In this document: piece by piece, positions 22,391-35,556 of the stretch | Numbering within the stretch: position 1 is the first letter of the stretch | Layout of the letters: the number at the start of each line of letters is the position of its first letter | From: Hormiphora californensis | Lineage: Eukaryota > Ctenophora > Tentaculata > Cydippida > Pleurobrachiidae | Direction of reading: 5' to 3' | Length of the DNA: 64,000 nucleotides | Assembly: GCA_020137815.1 (NCBI GenBank) | Contig: CM035360.1 | Span: 7,571,743 to 7,635,742 of the forward strand | Program-made: the position numbers and the translations under genes | The notes under the pieces: model-generated | Database searches by the model: none | The model's input: the letters and a program-made list of their open reading frames with translations, nothing else | Told to the model about the DNA's origin: nothing

Positions 22391-23237
22391 TCAGCTTCCA
22401 GAAGGCTCCCCTCCACATGTTTCACTGATCCAGTCCAGGTAGGGCTTGCTTCCATCTGATATCTCTGTCTGGATCACCTGTGGGAGGTGAGACTAGATAA
22501 CAGTTGGATGTGGGGCTGACAACATAACCAGTTACAAAATTGGAAACCGATATCAGTATCCTGGTGCCAAATGACACTTGTCGTGCTGACACTGCGTGCG
22601 GCGCTTACTTTCAATGCAAATCACATCGAAATTCCTGCTAGTAATCGAAAATGTCGTGCGCAGCATGGTTCATCAGGAGTCTCCCAGCTAGATACTGGCG
22701 TCAGTTTCCTGCAACCTGGTGTCAGTTTCCAATCTGCAACTGGAGCGTTACACACATTTAGACTTCTGATCTACCTACCTCGACACAATCGTACGGGTGA
22801 TTTCCCTTCACGTATTCAGTCAACTCAACAAACTTCTCCTTTGTAGATTTTATCATCATCAGAACCTGGTAATTAGACACAGCTGGATGACAATGCACTC
22901 TTCATCTCTCTATCTACCATGACACCCCCTCTCTCCCTCCCTCTACAATGATTTAGAATACTCACCTCACTGTCTTCCTCCATCTTCCCTTCCCACTCGT
23001 AGTAGGATGTTACCCCAGGTACAACGTTAACACACGCTGCCAACTTCTTACCCAGCAACCCCTGCAGACGGGGAAGGGGTGTTAGTTGGGAGGTTGGTCA
23101 GGGAAGGATACGCTGGAAGGGATCTGGTAAGTGGTAGTTGCAGAGATCGGCCGATCGGGGAAGGAGGTTACCTGAGCGAGAGATTTGGCGACTTCTTTAC
23201 TTGGTGCAGTTACAAATACTGCACAATACCTTGCCAT
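22391..23237 (-). CDS. CUTA: CutA-family divalent-cation tolerance protein
   Basis: Four exons join in phase 0: 23172-23237, 22966-23061, 22779-22865 and 22391-22477, giving about 111 residues, the size of a core CutA protomer. Family words are present in order: an N-terminal strand (YCAVFVTAPS), KLAACVNVVPGVTSYYEWEGK, a metal/tolerance strand region (VLMMIKST), NHPYD, and a C-terminal YLDWI. CutA forms compact trimers; in animals it has been linked to acetylcholinesterase anchoring and copper handling, while its basic function is unsettled. No signal peptide or membrane segment is seen, so a cytosolic or mitochondrial form is likely. An AG acceptor lies one base upstream of the ATG. The gene sits 278 bp after SMNDC1 and 178 bp before the TDRD3-like gene. 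Confidence 0.93.
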
Positions 23238-23515
23238 GCTAGATAATATGAATGATGGTTAGTAACTTGGGGAAACAACTTGAATACTACGATATTATTG
23301 AAGGAATGATTTGGTTAATAATCTGATGCAGTCAGCGATACAACAAGGAGAGAGGTGAAAAATCGGTTCACATAAACTGTGTTACTGTTATTGCGATGGA
23401 AGGTCTTAGTAGATGAAGTAAACTGTGTCACATAGTAGTTTTATAGTCTGTAATAGGGTAGGAAGTCTTGAACACCTCAAATACTAAAAAATAAAACCAT
23501 CTTTCTTTATCCCTC

Positions 23516-25847
23516 TCACTTTTTCCACTTGTCAGGTGCATTAAAACTCGTCATCCCCTTACCAGCGATCCCACACGTTCCAATACCAATCTTGCCCTCA
23601 AAGTTATCAGGAGATGCGAAGATACTTTTCTTAGCTGCTGTCTTGGTGATTGTCTTGTTAGTATTCATGAATTTTAACCAGTTGCCCTTCTCTTTCTCTT
23701 TAGCTTGTTCCATCTCTGTCTGGTGTTGCTTCCTGGATTGCTTCTTTTTCTTCTTTCGCTCTTTTTCAACCGCCGTCAGCTGCCGTTTTGCTCTGGAAAA
23801 GGAAGGATCAGAATGTGTCGAGTAGAAACATGTTGAAGGAACAAAAAAGAAAAAACATCGTCACAACAAGATGACCAAACAAATTTTAAAACCTTGACAC
23901 TTTTACTTACTCGTATGGGGAAGGTGCTACAATTGCTTCTCCCCATCTCCTCTTCTTTATTTTCCTTACATTAGACAGCTGAAAATTATCAGAAAATTAT
24001 ATCTGAGGGGCACGGAGATATTGAATTGCTTGAAACTCGATAGATAATCTCATATTCCATTATCTTACCGCAACGTTAGCAATTGAGCCAAGATCCATAA
24101 ACCGGACCTGTACATAACCCTCTCCTGTAGCGAGAATCTCTGCATCTGCAAACCTGGGGGAGTGGGGAACTTGTTTACAACACCATCAACACAGATTTCC
24201 TGGTGCGGGATAGAAGATTTCTGATTTCTGAATGAGGCCTGCCACCTGAGGTACTCACTGGTTTGTTTCGGGGTTTGTAGCCTGACATCTATCTCCAACC
24301 TTCCAATCAATAGCCATCAACTTGAGCTCTTGGAGGTGTTGCTAGAGAGAGAGTTAGGTTAGGATATTTAAACATGTAGTTAATTACATATCGTATTCTT
24401 GATTGTTTGATCAAATTTACCCTGAAAATCCTTTCCTTCTCGTCGATGATGTCCACCTTCCCTGTTGAGTCCAAGATCCGACCCTTCCCCAGACTATTGG
24501 TTATTGTCACCTAGGAGAAAGAGCTGTAGAGAACGAGAAAGAGAGCAGATACAGGTAAAATACGAAACTATCCAGTTCTCAAAGGGGGACCCACCTTAGT
24601 ATCATCGAACTTGCTAAACTTCCCAACTCCAGCACCACCAGCAGGGGCAGCACTAGTTGAGGCAGCAGTGGCAGGTACTGTCTCCTCCTCTTCTACTGCA
24701 GGTGCAGAAGGGGCCTCCTCAGGTACATCAGGGGTTACAGGGGCTGCTGTACTAGGAGCCATCTTCACATCATCGTCATCATCATACAAGGAGAACACTT
24801 TATTTCCCTGTGTGTGGGAGATAAATATAGATATTCGTGGAAACTGCGTCATGTGTGTGAGGTGTAAAATCTAATCACTGTTTTAATATACACACATTTG
24901 ATGATGAAGAAGGTCCCAGTTCATCAGCAGCTGCAGCTGGTTTATTTGATGATAGTCCCAGTAGATCTTCTGTTAGTGTGATGATATCCTGAAAGGAAGG
25001 AGATGTGGGGTTATAGTTTGAGGACAACCTGGTTGACTGCTAATAGTATCTTAGTTCTAAAACCATCCCAACTGTAACAGAAGCCCCTTCGCCAACAGAA
25101 CTGAAAACACATGAAACTCCCCTCTCTCCAACAGAATACAAGAAGTTCCCCCTTCTCTCCAACAGAATAGATGAAACTCCCCCCTTCTCTCCACTACACA
25201 CGTGAGGATGACAATTCCACAGTAGTGTACAATGTGATGTGCTGTTTAATATCAGGGCAGTTAGCTGAGGGGGACGCGCGTGAGGCCAGTGCTGGGGAAC
25301 ACTTTGCACAAGAAACGGAGCACCGCGCGTGCGCTACAAGGGGAGAGAAATGGAGCTCCTCTCGGCGATATTTGTATTTGTGTGTCGTGTGAGTACTGAC
25401 TCAACTGAGTCGTGAGAGTGTCTCTCTCAGTTCAGTGAGATTATTAACATAGATTGCAGAGAGATAGAGAGTTTCTTAACTCATAATGCAGTAGTGGGAG
25501 ACAGAAGTCAAGAGACCGTGTTTTTAACAGCACCATAAGTCAATGATCAATGACGAATGACGGTAGACCAATTTCCCCGACAACAGATAAAAACACATGT
25601 TCTATGTTTACTAGAACAAACTTGGTACCAACCCTCCCTCTCACAACTTAAACAACACAAAACAGGGGGGGGGTTGAATATCCACCATTAAAGAACAACC
25701 ACCCTTCCCTCAGTTAGGTTTATCACTAACCACAAGATCCTGTTTCAGTTTCAGTAACTCCTCATTGTCTGGATCTCCTACCAGGGCAGCCTCTACCTGC
25801 TCTAGTTGTACACGATACGTCTGGAGGTCTGCAGACTCATCTGACAT
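23516..25847 (-). CDS. SMNDC1: SMNDC1 / SPF30 spliceosome factor with Tudor domain
   Basis: About seven short exons. The N-terminal exon (25731-25847) encodes a helical start (LEQVEAAL, ending LLKLKQDL) shared with SMNDC1. An inserted acidic, Ala/Pro/Thr-rich segment follows (about 24600-24800). The Tudor core spans exons at about 24065-24320: DWKVGDRCQA, FADAEI and RFMDLGS. A Lys-rich linker and the conserved C-terminus KKSIFASP...GTCGIAGKGMT lie at 23516-23720. SMNDC1 binds symmetric dimethyl-arginine on Sm proteins and helps the tri-snRNP join the spliceosome in the nucleus. The family start with the acidic insert makes this copy somewhat longer than usual. An AG acceptor lies 2 nt before the ATG. 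Intron 1 contains diverged copies of a CTCTCCAACAGAA-type repeat at about 25080-25195. Confidence 0.9.
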
Positions 25848-26540
25848 GGCTATATACAGAGAGAGGGTGATTAGGAGGTGACATGGGGAAGTGAGGGGTT
25901 TATGTTCTCTCCTTTAAAGTGGGGATGGGGCGATAATCAGGGAGAGAGCAAGAGGGTGATTAGGAGGGAGGGGTGAAAGTGGTAAATAATACAACTCGGT
26001 GGTTAACGAAAGAGAATATATATTGTGGGGGGTAATACATAGATAACTAGTTAACCGTGGATAATAAGCTAAGCTATATGAAATTAAAAATCCTATAAAA
26101 ACCTAGGCTTGATACATCTAAAAGTTCCCTTTACCAGGTTAGGTAAGAATGTAAAAGATACAACCAAGACAGTCTCAAGTCCCAAACTGTTTAGATGGAT
26201 ATTGGTAACAACTAACAAGTGGTTAGATATACTATAAGCGACACAGGCAGACACACACACATAAATACACAGACATAGCTAGATATGAATGAACTTTTAG
26301 AAATGGTAGAACTAAGAACTCAATAGGATGGGTCTATCAAGGCGAGAAAATGCATCTTCTCTCTATATCTTCTTGGTGAACTAAACAACTTGAGCTTAAA
26401 TAAAGATCACACAAAGATATGTTGGTCTAAAACTTTTTCACTTAGTATTTCTTCCATATCAATTTGTCTCTTTTGAAATTAAAGAATTCCCAGTATAGTA
26501 ACCTCTCGTTTCAACAGATATATCTTGAATCTTCGTTCCT

Positions 26541-29238
26541 TCACTGTTCGGCACCATCCCCTCCCATCTGACCTCCCTCCATCACCTCCTCACCTCCCAT
26601 TAGGTATCTTGCCGGCTGTATATTGACATGTATCTTCTGATGTATAGCCATAGCTTCCTCACTATCTGTATAGAAATCACACTCATGACACACAATCGCA
26701 TCCTCGGGGATATCCTCTTCGTCTTCATCTTCCTCGTCGTGCATCATATCTCCCTCTACCATCTCCCCCTCCTCCATCTCCCCCTCCTCCATCTCCCCCT
26801 CCTCCATTTCTCCTTCCTCCATTTCCTCTCCCTCGCTGCAGCTGTGTGAAATATAATTCTTGCTCTTTTTGCAATCCTTAACATGTGCGATCATGTGGTT
26901 CTTGAGACTGGACGGTGTCTGAACCCTACTGTTACACAGTGGACACTTGAAGGGTTTTATATCGTGGTGAATGGAACTCCTCTTTTCACCTTCCTCTTCA
27001 ACTGGGGTTGGACGGGGGAGACCGAGGTGGAGGCTCTACACTTGACCATGTGCTGGTGGAGGAAGGCTGTATCCACAGTGAGATATCCACAATTCACACA
27101 ACTGTGGACATCCGCACTCTCATTAGATTGTATTTCGTGGAGATCCAGGTGCAGGGAGATCTCACTCTGTACTGTAGAGGTGTAACTAGAGGGAGATAGA
27201 GGGGTTAGTAAACTAGTTAGTGACAGTGTTCCCTCCTTTTCTCCCTGTGTTCGGGTAGGATAAGGGATCCCCGAACCCAAGCAGATGAGTGGCAGTGAAA
27301 TCAGGAACAGATAAGATGCTGACTAGTTCTAACATAACAACTATTTTCCCAACTACTAACCTGCAGTGGTGACACTTGTGTGTTCTGTAGTTGCTATGCT
27401 CAAACAACAAATGTTCCACATATTCATCCCTTGTAGTGAGTATCGCCATACAGATAGCACACGCTATAGGGTCCTCAACCTCGTTCTCTCCTATACAAGA
27501 TAAGAGGGTGTCAAAGAGAGGTGCGTTTTGTTGTTTGTGTGTTGTGTGATTTCTGTGTTTTAGGGAGAAAGGAACAGGACGAAATGAGAGTAGGTTTTAC
27601 CTGCTTCTTTAGCTGTATCAATAGTGTTATGAATCCTCTTGTGAACACCTAGCACCTTAGCGTTCTCACAAATGAAATCACACTTATCACACTTTGTGTA
27701 GTTCACCATCAGTTCAGGTTTGGATTCAATTAGCTCAGTGCAACATCATGTGCTTCTCCAGAATAACCTAGAAAGGATGGGGGATATTTCTCTGCTTGTC
27801 TTCCTTTGTATCCCCTCTAAACTAGATCTACCAACGTACCTTTTTCTGTGTGTTATAAGGGCACTTTGTACACCTAAACTCTCTATTGCCGGTGTGCACT
27901 ACCATGTGCTTCTTGAGGTTGTAGGGGGATCGGAAATTCTTGGGACAGTGCTGACACTTGTAACTCTGCATTACCTGAGAGGGGTGGGCATTAGAGAACA
28001 AGGTGCAACTAATGATTCTCAGTAATGAACATTTTGTATCGGGGACCCAAGGTGTAGAAATAATGTCCATACTATCATTGGGAGGCCACACCCCTTGGTA
28101 CCCGTTATATTAGCGATTGTGAACAACATGTTCTGTTGTTCTGTTAACAGACACAATCCTACCTTTTTCTTGGCGTGGTGTGTGTTGCGATGTTTAATGA
28201 ACTCCTTCTGTATGTTGGTAGTAAAGTCACAGAACCCACACTGCTCTACTTTTATGGAAGTTTTTAATGTGGTTATCCACTCTCTCCTGTGGTGGGGATG
28301 TTATTTAGTGGTAGTGTTGGGTATGTATAGCTGAGCTGTTAGTAGTCTAAATAATGCGGTTAAAACTATCATGTTAAAGATTCATATTCCTACATTATAT
28401 CTGTACTACTCAGCTCTGATTACGAACCAACACTCTGCATGTTTCTACACTACTCAGCCCTGTGTTCTTACCTGATTGATTGTCCTGAAGCTACACCCAT
28501 GTAGTGGGCACGCCATGTTTTTATCTTGATGCGACTCATGATGCCTCTGTAGCTGGTGAACTGTTGAGAACCTCTTTGACAAAACTCGCACACATAAGCA
28601 TCGTCAAAATGCTTCCTCTGATGTACTCGGAGTGCGTTAAGTTGCTTATAGGACCGGGAACAAACATCACAAATATAAGGCCGTTCATCAGTGTGTGCAG
28701 TCCTCATGTGTCTTGCTAGAATGTGCTGTTCTACAAATCCTCTATCACACAGACTACACACAAAGGGTTTCTCTCCAGTGTGATGCCGCATCTCATGGGC
28801 CCTAGTGTGGGATCTGAACCTGCCTTGGTAGGGACAGTAGCTACACTTGAAGGGCCGTACTATAGTGTTAGCGTGGAGTTTCTTGTGCCTATCAAAGTAT
28901 GGTTTAATGCGTGTAGAGTACTTGCACGTGCTGCAGTAGTACAGTTTAGTGTTTTGTGGCTCATTGTGGATCTTGATATGTTGTTCTGTCCTCTCCCTTT
29001 GAAAGGAGAAGAAGTCACAGAGTGAACACCGGAACACCTTCTTTACACTCTTGGTAGCGGGTGGTCCTGACTTCTTATCCTCCTCCTTTATAGGGGTCTT
29101 GGGTTTACCATTACCATTGAATGTGGGTGGCGTCTCCTCCTCAGATCCGTACTCAGACTCCTCTTCTCCCTGGTGCTCTCCCCCTGGAGGGGAGGTGTAG
29201 AGGGGAGCGGAGGGAGGGGGGTCTGATGCTTCTGTCAT
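26541..29238 (-). CDS. Multi-C2H2 zinc-finger transcription factor
   Basis: About 15-16 C2H2 fingers are spread over six or more exons. Exon 1 (from 29238) has an acidic, Pro-rich leader, then classic fingers such as FRCSLCDFF and YYCSTCKYS, and a TGEKP-type linker (HTGEKPF). Later exons carry [47 protein letters not shown] and [11 protein letters not shown]. Between the last fingers is a run of five GEMEE-type pentapeptides from a 15-bp repeat (26755-26830) and an acidic stretch. Many fingers and an acidic tail suggest a nuclear DNA-binding regulator; I do not recognise an ortholog. Four one-base frame breaks interrupt otherwise perfect finger spacing: 28575-28577 (A-run), 28250-28253 (AAAA), about 27736 and 27014-27018 (C-run). 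AG acceptor 9 nt upstream of the ATG. Confidence 0.85.
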
Positions 29239-29479
29239 ATGTGAGAGCTGTGGTAGGGAGTGTGGGTTAGTGGAGAAAGAAGGGTAATAGAGGATTTTTA
29301 GAGAGTTATGGGATATTAAAACTTTTGAGGGTCACCATTCTTTACAAACATGTGTACAAACACCACCCCACAAATAAAACTCTAGTTAAAAACACAGCTC
29401 TCTTTCTTTGACAGATTTGATAGACTATACAAAATACTGCTATCCTGCTGCGTTACGTTTTACTAAAAGACCCCCTCCC

Positions 29480-30482
29480 CTAATCCACTACTGAACTCCA
29501 GAACAATCTAAATATCTCAGGTAGTTTATTGATATCAGGTACAATATCATAACTCCCATTAGTCCGTCCAAACACAGATACCCTCTCCTCAATCACAGTC
29601 TGTTCATCGATCAGCAGATCAAATGGGATTCCCAACATACCACTCTCAATCTGACTCTCAAACACTCTAGCAATGACACCATTAGAATTGAGGGCTGCAC
29701 AGATCCGGTCACTAAGAGCTGACACATCCTCATTCCCAGGATCACATTTCACTACTGCAACGTGACACGGCGCTATCCGGGGATGGAAGGCGGAGAACCG
29801 GGGAGGAGTGTCGTGGAGGAATTTATCAAGTGTTATAGCAAGATACCAGTGAGTTAGGAAGTTAGTTGTTTGGAGAACTGAGGTGTGTTCATGTTTCATA
29901 AATCTTGTTTCTTGTAGTGGGATTGTAAACCCATCCTCCAAACTGTACACTATCTTATAAACGTTACTATTAGGGGATTTAACTTGATAAAAGTCCGATT
30001 TAAAGTGAGCAATGAATTTAAAGAACCGCTCATATTTGCTAAACATGTCTTTCCGCTGATCGAACTCCAAGTACCCAGCATGGGTAACAAAGTTGTTATA
30101 AAACCGTAACGTGTGGAGTAGTTTATCCTCGGTAAATCCAAGCCGCGAGATATCATACATTCCATCACAGCATTCAGTGTCCTCTAACTCTGCACACGCT
30201 GAACAAGCCTTACTGACGTAGTCCGTATAGACAGGCATTGGTTTGATGTAGCTAACTGCCCTGTTGTTAGACTCCTTTACCAACCCCTCATACCCATCAG
30301 TAGCAGGGTCAGTGTCAGGGGGTTCCATGTAGAGAGAGTGGGATCTGTGGCAGTCCCTGACCCAGGCGTGTTCCAAGTTCCGGAGGATGGATGTACCATT
30401 GTGGGGCAGGTACCGGGCTGTAGGGAGAGGGCAGGAATCCTAGCTTTGTCAGGTGTTGGACTAGCGCCGGACTAAACTTCAT
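29480..30482 (-). CDS. POLG2: Mitochondrial DNA polymerase gamma accessory subunit (POLG2-like)
   Basis: A long exon encodes about 330 residues ending in an anticodon-binding-type domain. The FHPRIAPCHVAVV region aligns by eye with the LHPCLAPIKVAL region of human POLG2. It is followed by an alternating strand/helix pattern (GVIARVFES, GIPFDLLIDE, ERVSVFGR). The N-terminal part (LVQHLTKLGFL, ILRNLEHAWVRD) fits the aaRS-like fold start of POLG2. The accessory subunit clamps DNA polymerase gamma to mitochondrial DNA. It is shorter than human POLG2 (485). A one-base break at about 30415-30417 (CCC) separates the first 22 codons from the rest. The alternative is that translation begins downstream. 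AG acceptor 8 nt before the ATG. The identification rests on the C-terminal domain and general layout, so an aaRS-related paralog is possible. Confidence 0.65.
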
Positions 30483-30751
30483 AGAGACTACTGGAGGGGA
30501 GGATGGGTTAGAAAGAGAGATAGATATCAATGGGAGAGAAGTATGAAGAAAACACAATGAATTTAAACAAGTCTTTTACAAAATTTATACATTCTGACAT
30601 TTAAATTTCTCCATAAAAGAATTCAAATTGAAAACCCCACTCTATCAAAAGTAATAAAATTATAAAAACAAGCATAAAAGTGTCTGAAATTTTTACACAT
30701 ACAAAAACTTTATGATTTCACAGAAAAATCAGGAGCTGCAATCCCTAGCAG

Positions 30752-33700
30752 TTATTCAGGAATAAGAGCTAAACTGGGAGTAGCATCTACCATCTCCCAC
30801 CTCTCGTCTCCCTGACAGATCTTGTACTTCCCAGCAGGTAGATCCACTGGCTTACCTGATAAGGGGGAGGGGGACGAGTTAGTTGATGACAAAATAGTGG
30901 GACAACGGTGGGACAATAGTGCAAGTGGGACAAACTACTAACTATTGTAAAGCACAGAGAGTTGATATATGTTCTCTGACCTGTAATAAGGGGGTATGAT
31001 TTCCCTCCCTCACCACAATCCACAATACTCCACACTTCAAACCCATTACCAGTAGTCCTGGTGATCGTAAATGATCCTGAACAGATAGAGAGAGTGGGAG
31101 TTATCGAGTAATGAAGGGAGAAATAAATCGTGAAAATCAGGGGGTTTTGTGAGGTTTCAGATCTTGTACCCGGTAAAGTACCTTGACAACCCACGTACCT
31201 TCTTTGACGGTGATATTGTACCTCTCCCCATGGTACACTACACCAGTATAACTAGTAGAGGTACACCCTGGTAGTAGGTGAGGTGAGAGGTACATGACAC
31301 TCTCCTCCACCCTCACCCCCAGGTACCCATGTACCAGGGATTGTAGGAACCCTCCTACAGCTGTTAGGAAGTTAGTACACCCAACATACTCTGGGTACTC
31401 GTTCCACACCTACATTTCGGGGAGGGGTTGGATCAAAATACCACTTACAGTTTGATATTTTCATTAGAAATGTAATTATTGTTGGGGAGTCACAGATCTT
31501 GTTCTGTCCTAAAGATCTAACCTTGAAAGGTGCTCGGAGGTTCTTGAACTGAATCTGGAAGAGCTGACCTGCAGTTGTCTCATCTCCCAGTTCTAACATC
31601 CCCACACTGTACATGGAATATGTCATACCTGGTCCTGAAAAAGAGGGGATGAGTGGGATTATACCCGGTCCTAGAGTAGGAGTAGAGGTTTGGTATTCAC
31701 ATTTATAAAGGAGAAACTTTACTTAGCCCTGAGGGCCTGGTTAATTCACCCTCCTTCGTTATTTGATAGCTGTAAGACTAACACTACAGTAACTAAAGTG
31801 TGTTACCTTTATCAGTACACTTCTCATAGACAGTAATATCGTTCCTCCTAACATCGTCAGGCATGGTAACACCTAGAGGGTACCCCATTAGTACCACAGA
31901 GGCCTGCTTGATCAGGGTACCCTGGGTGTATCCATCGAACTCAGGGTGGTACCTGGGAGAGATGAGGGAGAAGGGGGTTACAGATCTGAGTGGGGGTTAG
32001 GTAGATCACCTGTTATATGGGGGAGTAGTTAGTACTAGAAGGGGTTACAGATCTGTGGGGGTAGATCACATGCATAGTAGGTGGACGTGACGTGGTGCAT
32101 GGTTAGTACTAGAAGAAAAATAGCTGTTCTCTGTAGTTTAGTGAGTTAGAGACGTTTGTTTGAGAAAATAGAGATATATCTTGGTAATTACGTACCTAAG
32201 TTGTTTATCGAAAGGTATCTTTATTCTATCCACAACTGACACCCATCGTGGATCAGGGGTTTTATCCAACTTCCCCGCTGCTTCAATCGCAAATTCTAGA
32301 TTTAGTCGAGCAGCACTGATGGGGGAAATGAATATTCAGATTACTGGATAAGAGTAATCAAGCGTTCAGATAGTGGTGTAAGTTGGTTGACACCCTCCAG
32401 TAATTACTAATTAGACCTCACCTGTTAGTGAATGCTGAGTTGTTGACCCTCGCATGATACTCATCAGGGATCCATTACATTATCAATAACAAACACACCT
32501 CCCTCCTCTCTCCACTGTACCCTACTGGTCCAGAAGTCAGCAGTCTCTCTGACCACCTCCCAAGCCCCATCCTCAGTCAACAGCCCCCACCCTCCAGTCC
32601 CATAACAATACTGCCTCATAGCATACACCACACATGCAGTTATATGCTGCTGATTATCTGCATATATCTTCCCTGGACACACATCCACCCCAGTCCTCCC
32701 ACTCTCCCAGGGATACATGGCACCCATGTAGCCAGCTGCACGAGCCTTGGTTCGTGCCCCTGGCAGCATGGCTATACGGTACAAGATGGACTGTCTGACG
32801 AGGGAGGGGAAGAGGGCGAGAACCCCTGGTAACATCCATAGATCCTGATCCCAGAACACGTGGCCCCAGTAATCCTGGTTATCTCCACCGTTACCTGGGG
32901 GGATTAGATTGTTATATCAGATGTCTGGTATAGAGGGAGATCGAATTTCCAGTGTTTTTTATGAAAAAGACATTTAAGGGTACGCTAACCAAAAATTTTT
33001 TTCGAGTGCAGGGAAATCTCTCACCGTAGGGTTGTAGGCCATGCCAAGGAGACCTCAAATATGCAATTTGAGCTCTCAAGTCGAATTCATATTTTTGCTA
33101 CAGCTGCTTGAAAAATGAACTGAAAATAAGTTTTTGGCATCTCAAAAAATTTTATTCAAAGATAGGAGCATGAAAATTTGGGGATTTGAAGAGGACATGA
33201 AGGTGAATAACCACAAAAATTTTTTTTGCAATCCGAGCTGATTTCCGGTCCTGAGATGGATTTCTTTTTTTCCACTTTAACGCCCTATTTGGCAAAGTTC
33301 CGAAAACATGTGAAAGCTGTAAATTGGTGAAAAGTTGCGTCTAACGATTATCTAAGTGGCCATAAATTTTGGGCGTGTCCTTATTTGAGATAAGCTGTAC
33401 GGAGTTTTTTTTGTGAAAGCCGTCATTTCAGAAATAAATAAATTCCCTGTATCTCAAAAACGGCTGATCGTAGAGACCTGAGACTATGCTTAAACGATTC
33501 AGAAGGTCCGATTTTGGGGGGGGTCTTCTGAGAGACATTTTGCTCCTACTTCAACCGTTTTTGCTGTAATTGCGAAAAACAATAACCCATCTTCGCCATC
33601 GTGGATTTTTTGTGATTTTGTTTTTGATGATTATAGGGACCCATATGGACCAAATAGTGAAGGAATTAGCTTGTTAAACATTTTTCCATAGTTTCGGTCC

Positions 33701-35221
33701 TTCCTTAGCTAAAATTCCCTAATTACAGGATATTGGAGTTTAGCTTTTGCCCTTTTCATAGAATTTGTTTTTCGCAATTACAGCAAAAACGGTTGAAGTA
33801 GGAGCAAAATGTCTCTCAGAAGACCCCCCCAAAATCGGACCTTCTGAATCGTTTAAGCATAGTCTCAGGTCTCTACGATCAGCCGTTTTTGAGATACAGG
33901 GAATTTATTTATTTCTGAAATGACGGATTTCACAAAAAAAATTCTGTACAGCTTATCTCAAATAAGGACACGCCCAAAATTTATGGCCACTTAGATAATC
34001 GTTAGACGCAACTTTTCAACAATTTACAGCTTTCACATGTTTTCGGAACTTTGCCAAATAGGGCGTTAAAGTGGAAAAAAAGAAATCCATCTCAGGACCG
34101 GAAATCAGCTCGGATTGCAAAAAAAATTTTTGTGGTTATTCACCTTCATGTCCTCTTCAAATCCCCAAATTTTCATGCTCCTATCTTTGAAAAAAATTTT
34201 TTGAGATGCCAAAAACTTATTTTCAGTTCATTTTTCAAGCAGCTGTAGCAAAAATATGAATTCGACTTGAGAGCTCAAATTGCATATTTGAGGTCTCCTT
34301 GGCATGGCCTACAACCCTACGGTGAGAGATTTCCCTGCACTCGAAAAAAATTTTTGGTTAGCGTACCCTTAAATGGGGAGCGTAGAGACAGTACGAACAG
34401 TTCAAGGAGAAATCTACTCACCAAGACTACCAGGGCTGACTCCAAAGAATGTAAAGGGATAGTTATCCAAGGTAGGTATCTCCAGTGCAAAATGTGGGAA
34501 GGAAGCAAGGAGATAGTAGAGGGATGACTTGATAGTCTGGTTCAGATCGTCATCACCATTAGCATCAATACCCACAGTATCCCATACCCATTTCCAGGAT
34601 TCAGTATGAGTTGAGAACAACTCCCCCTTCTTTGCATACCCTAGTGCGAGGTTGTAGAACGTCACAGCCTCCTCTAGATTCTCTCCAAATGCCGCCAGAT
34701 ACAGGTAACTCCCCGCAGTTAGAGTGACTGGGAAGGCAGTACTCACATACGCCACAGTTAGGTGAGGAGCAGTATCTGTTTCTGGTGCATTTATCTGGGC
34801 ACTAAACTTCACCACTTCACCCTCCATCTCCATGAATGTGGTGGTGAGATCATCACTATCAGGACCATGATGGCTCTCCAGCCCCACATCCCCTCCATTA
34901 ACTGTGATCTCTGTTACAAGGACCCGGTTTAGGACAGAGTGAGCGTAGGAGCGCTGAGTAAAGTTACCTCCCGTAATAGTGTAGGTGCCTTCCTTACAGT
35001 TGAGGGTGTAACCAGTGATGCTAGCACTACTGCTGACATAAGGGAAGGGGACAGGGGACTCTGGCTCGGTGACAGGCAGTAGTGTGGCCATTATAGAGGC
35101 CGTTTATATGGACAGTGTTACCATGGAGACGATGACCCAGGAACGCGTTGGAGAGGATGGGGTTGTTGTTGGGGTTGGAGGGGAGGGACGGTGAGGTTAG
35201 GATGTAGGGATCACCCGACAT
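30752..35221 (-). CDS. PGGHG: Protein-glucosylgalactosylhydroxylysine glucosidase (GH65 family)
   Basis: PGGHG (ATHL1) removes glucose from the disaccharide on collagen hydroxylysine. The N-terminal domain has NAFLGHRLHGNTVHINGLYNG (35100-35160). The (alpha/alpha)6 barrel carries the family hallmark FWDQDLWMLPG (about 32850), YPWESGRTG, the D-P-D-E-Y-H segment after MD (about 32450), and NFLTAVGGFLQS near the C-terminal beta domain (31340-31400). The order matches human PGGHG throughout. At least nine exons; a 1.4-kb foldback element fills the intron between about 32900 and 34420. One-base breaks occur near 35085 and at 32467-32469, in both cases inside conserved words. Start chosen at MSGDPYIL (35221) because an AG acceptor lies 6 nt upstream. 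No signal peptide is obvious. Its presence implies the animal makes glycosylated collagens. Confidence 0.9.
32978..34368. mobile_element. 1.39-kb foldback element with ~600-bp inverted arms
   Basis: The left arm (32978-33580) and right arm (33767-34368) are near-perfect reverse complements with only scattered differences, around a 186-bp loop. The ends read GGGTACGCTAACC ... GGTTAGCGTACCC. Each is flanked by TTAA (32974-32977 and 34369-34372), the target duplication favoured by piggyBac-like transposases. No transposase is encoded, so it is non-autonomous. Near identity of the arms implies recent formation or gene conversion. It lies in an intron of PGGHG, so its transcript would fold into a roughly 600-bp dsRNA hairpin within the pre-mRNA. 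Confidence 0.92.
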
Positions 35222-35556
35222 ACTTTCCTGGAGAAATGATGGGTTTATTAGGAGGGGTTCATTAGGGGAAGTATTGGAGATAGTGCACAACAAAACTCAC
35301 ATGATTTGGTAAAAAAGTATAGCAAGCAATAATACAATTTATAAAACTCCGAAACAAACAACCACCAAACGTCAACTTCCATTAAAAACAAATAAACACC
35401 TTGATACAGGGTTTATAAAACCCAGCTAAGATTTAGCATTATTCATTCTTTTTCAATAAAGGTTTTTTAAACAAAACACTATTCCCAATGTTATTCATCA
35501 CAGCATGTATTCTCTCCAGTATTCGATAAAACACGACTATAGCCAATATCTCAGTA

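Noticed and set aside
33581-33766. A gene in the loop of the foldback element
   Set aside because: The 186-bp loop has no open frame or RNA signature.
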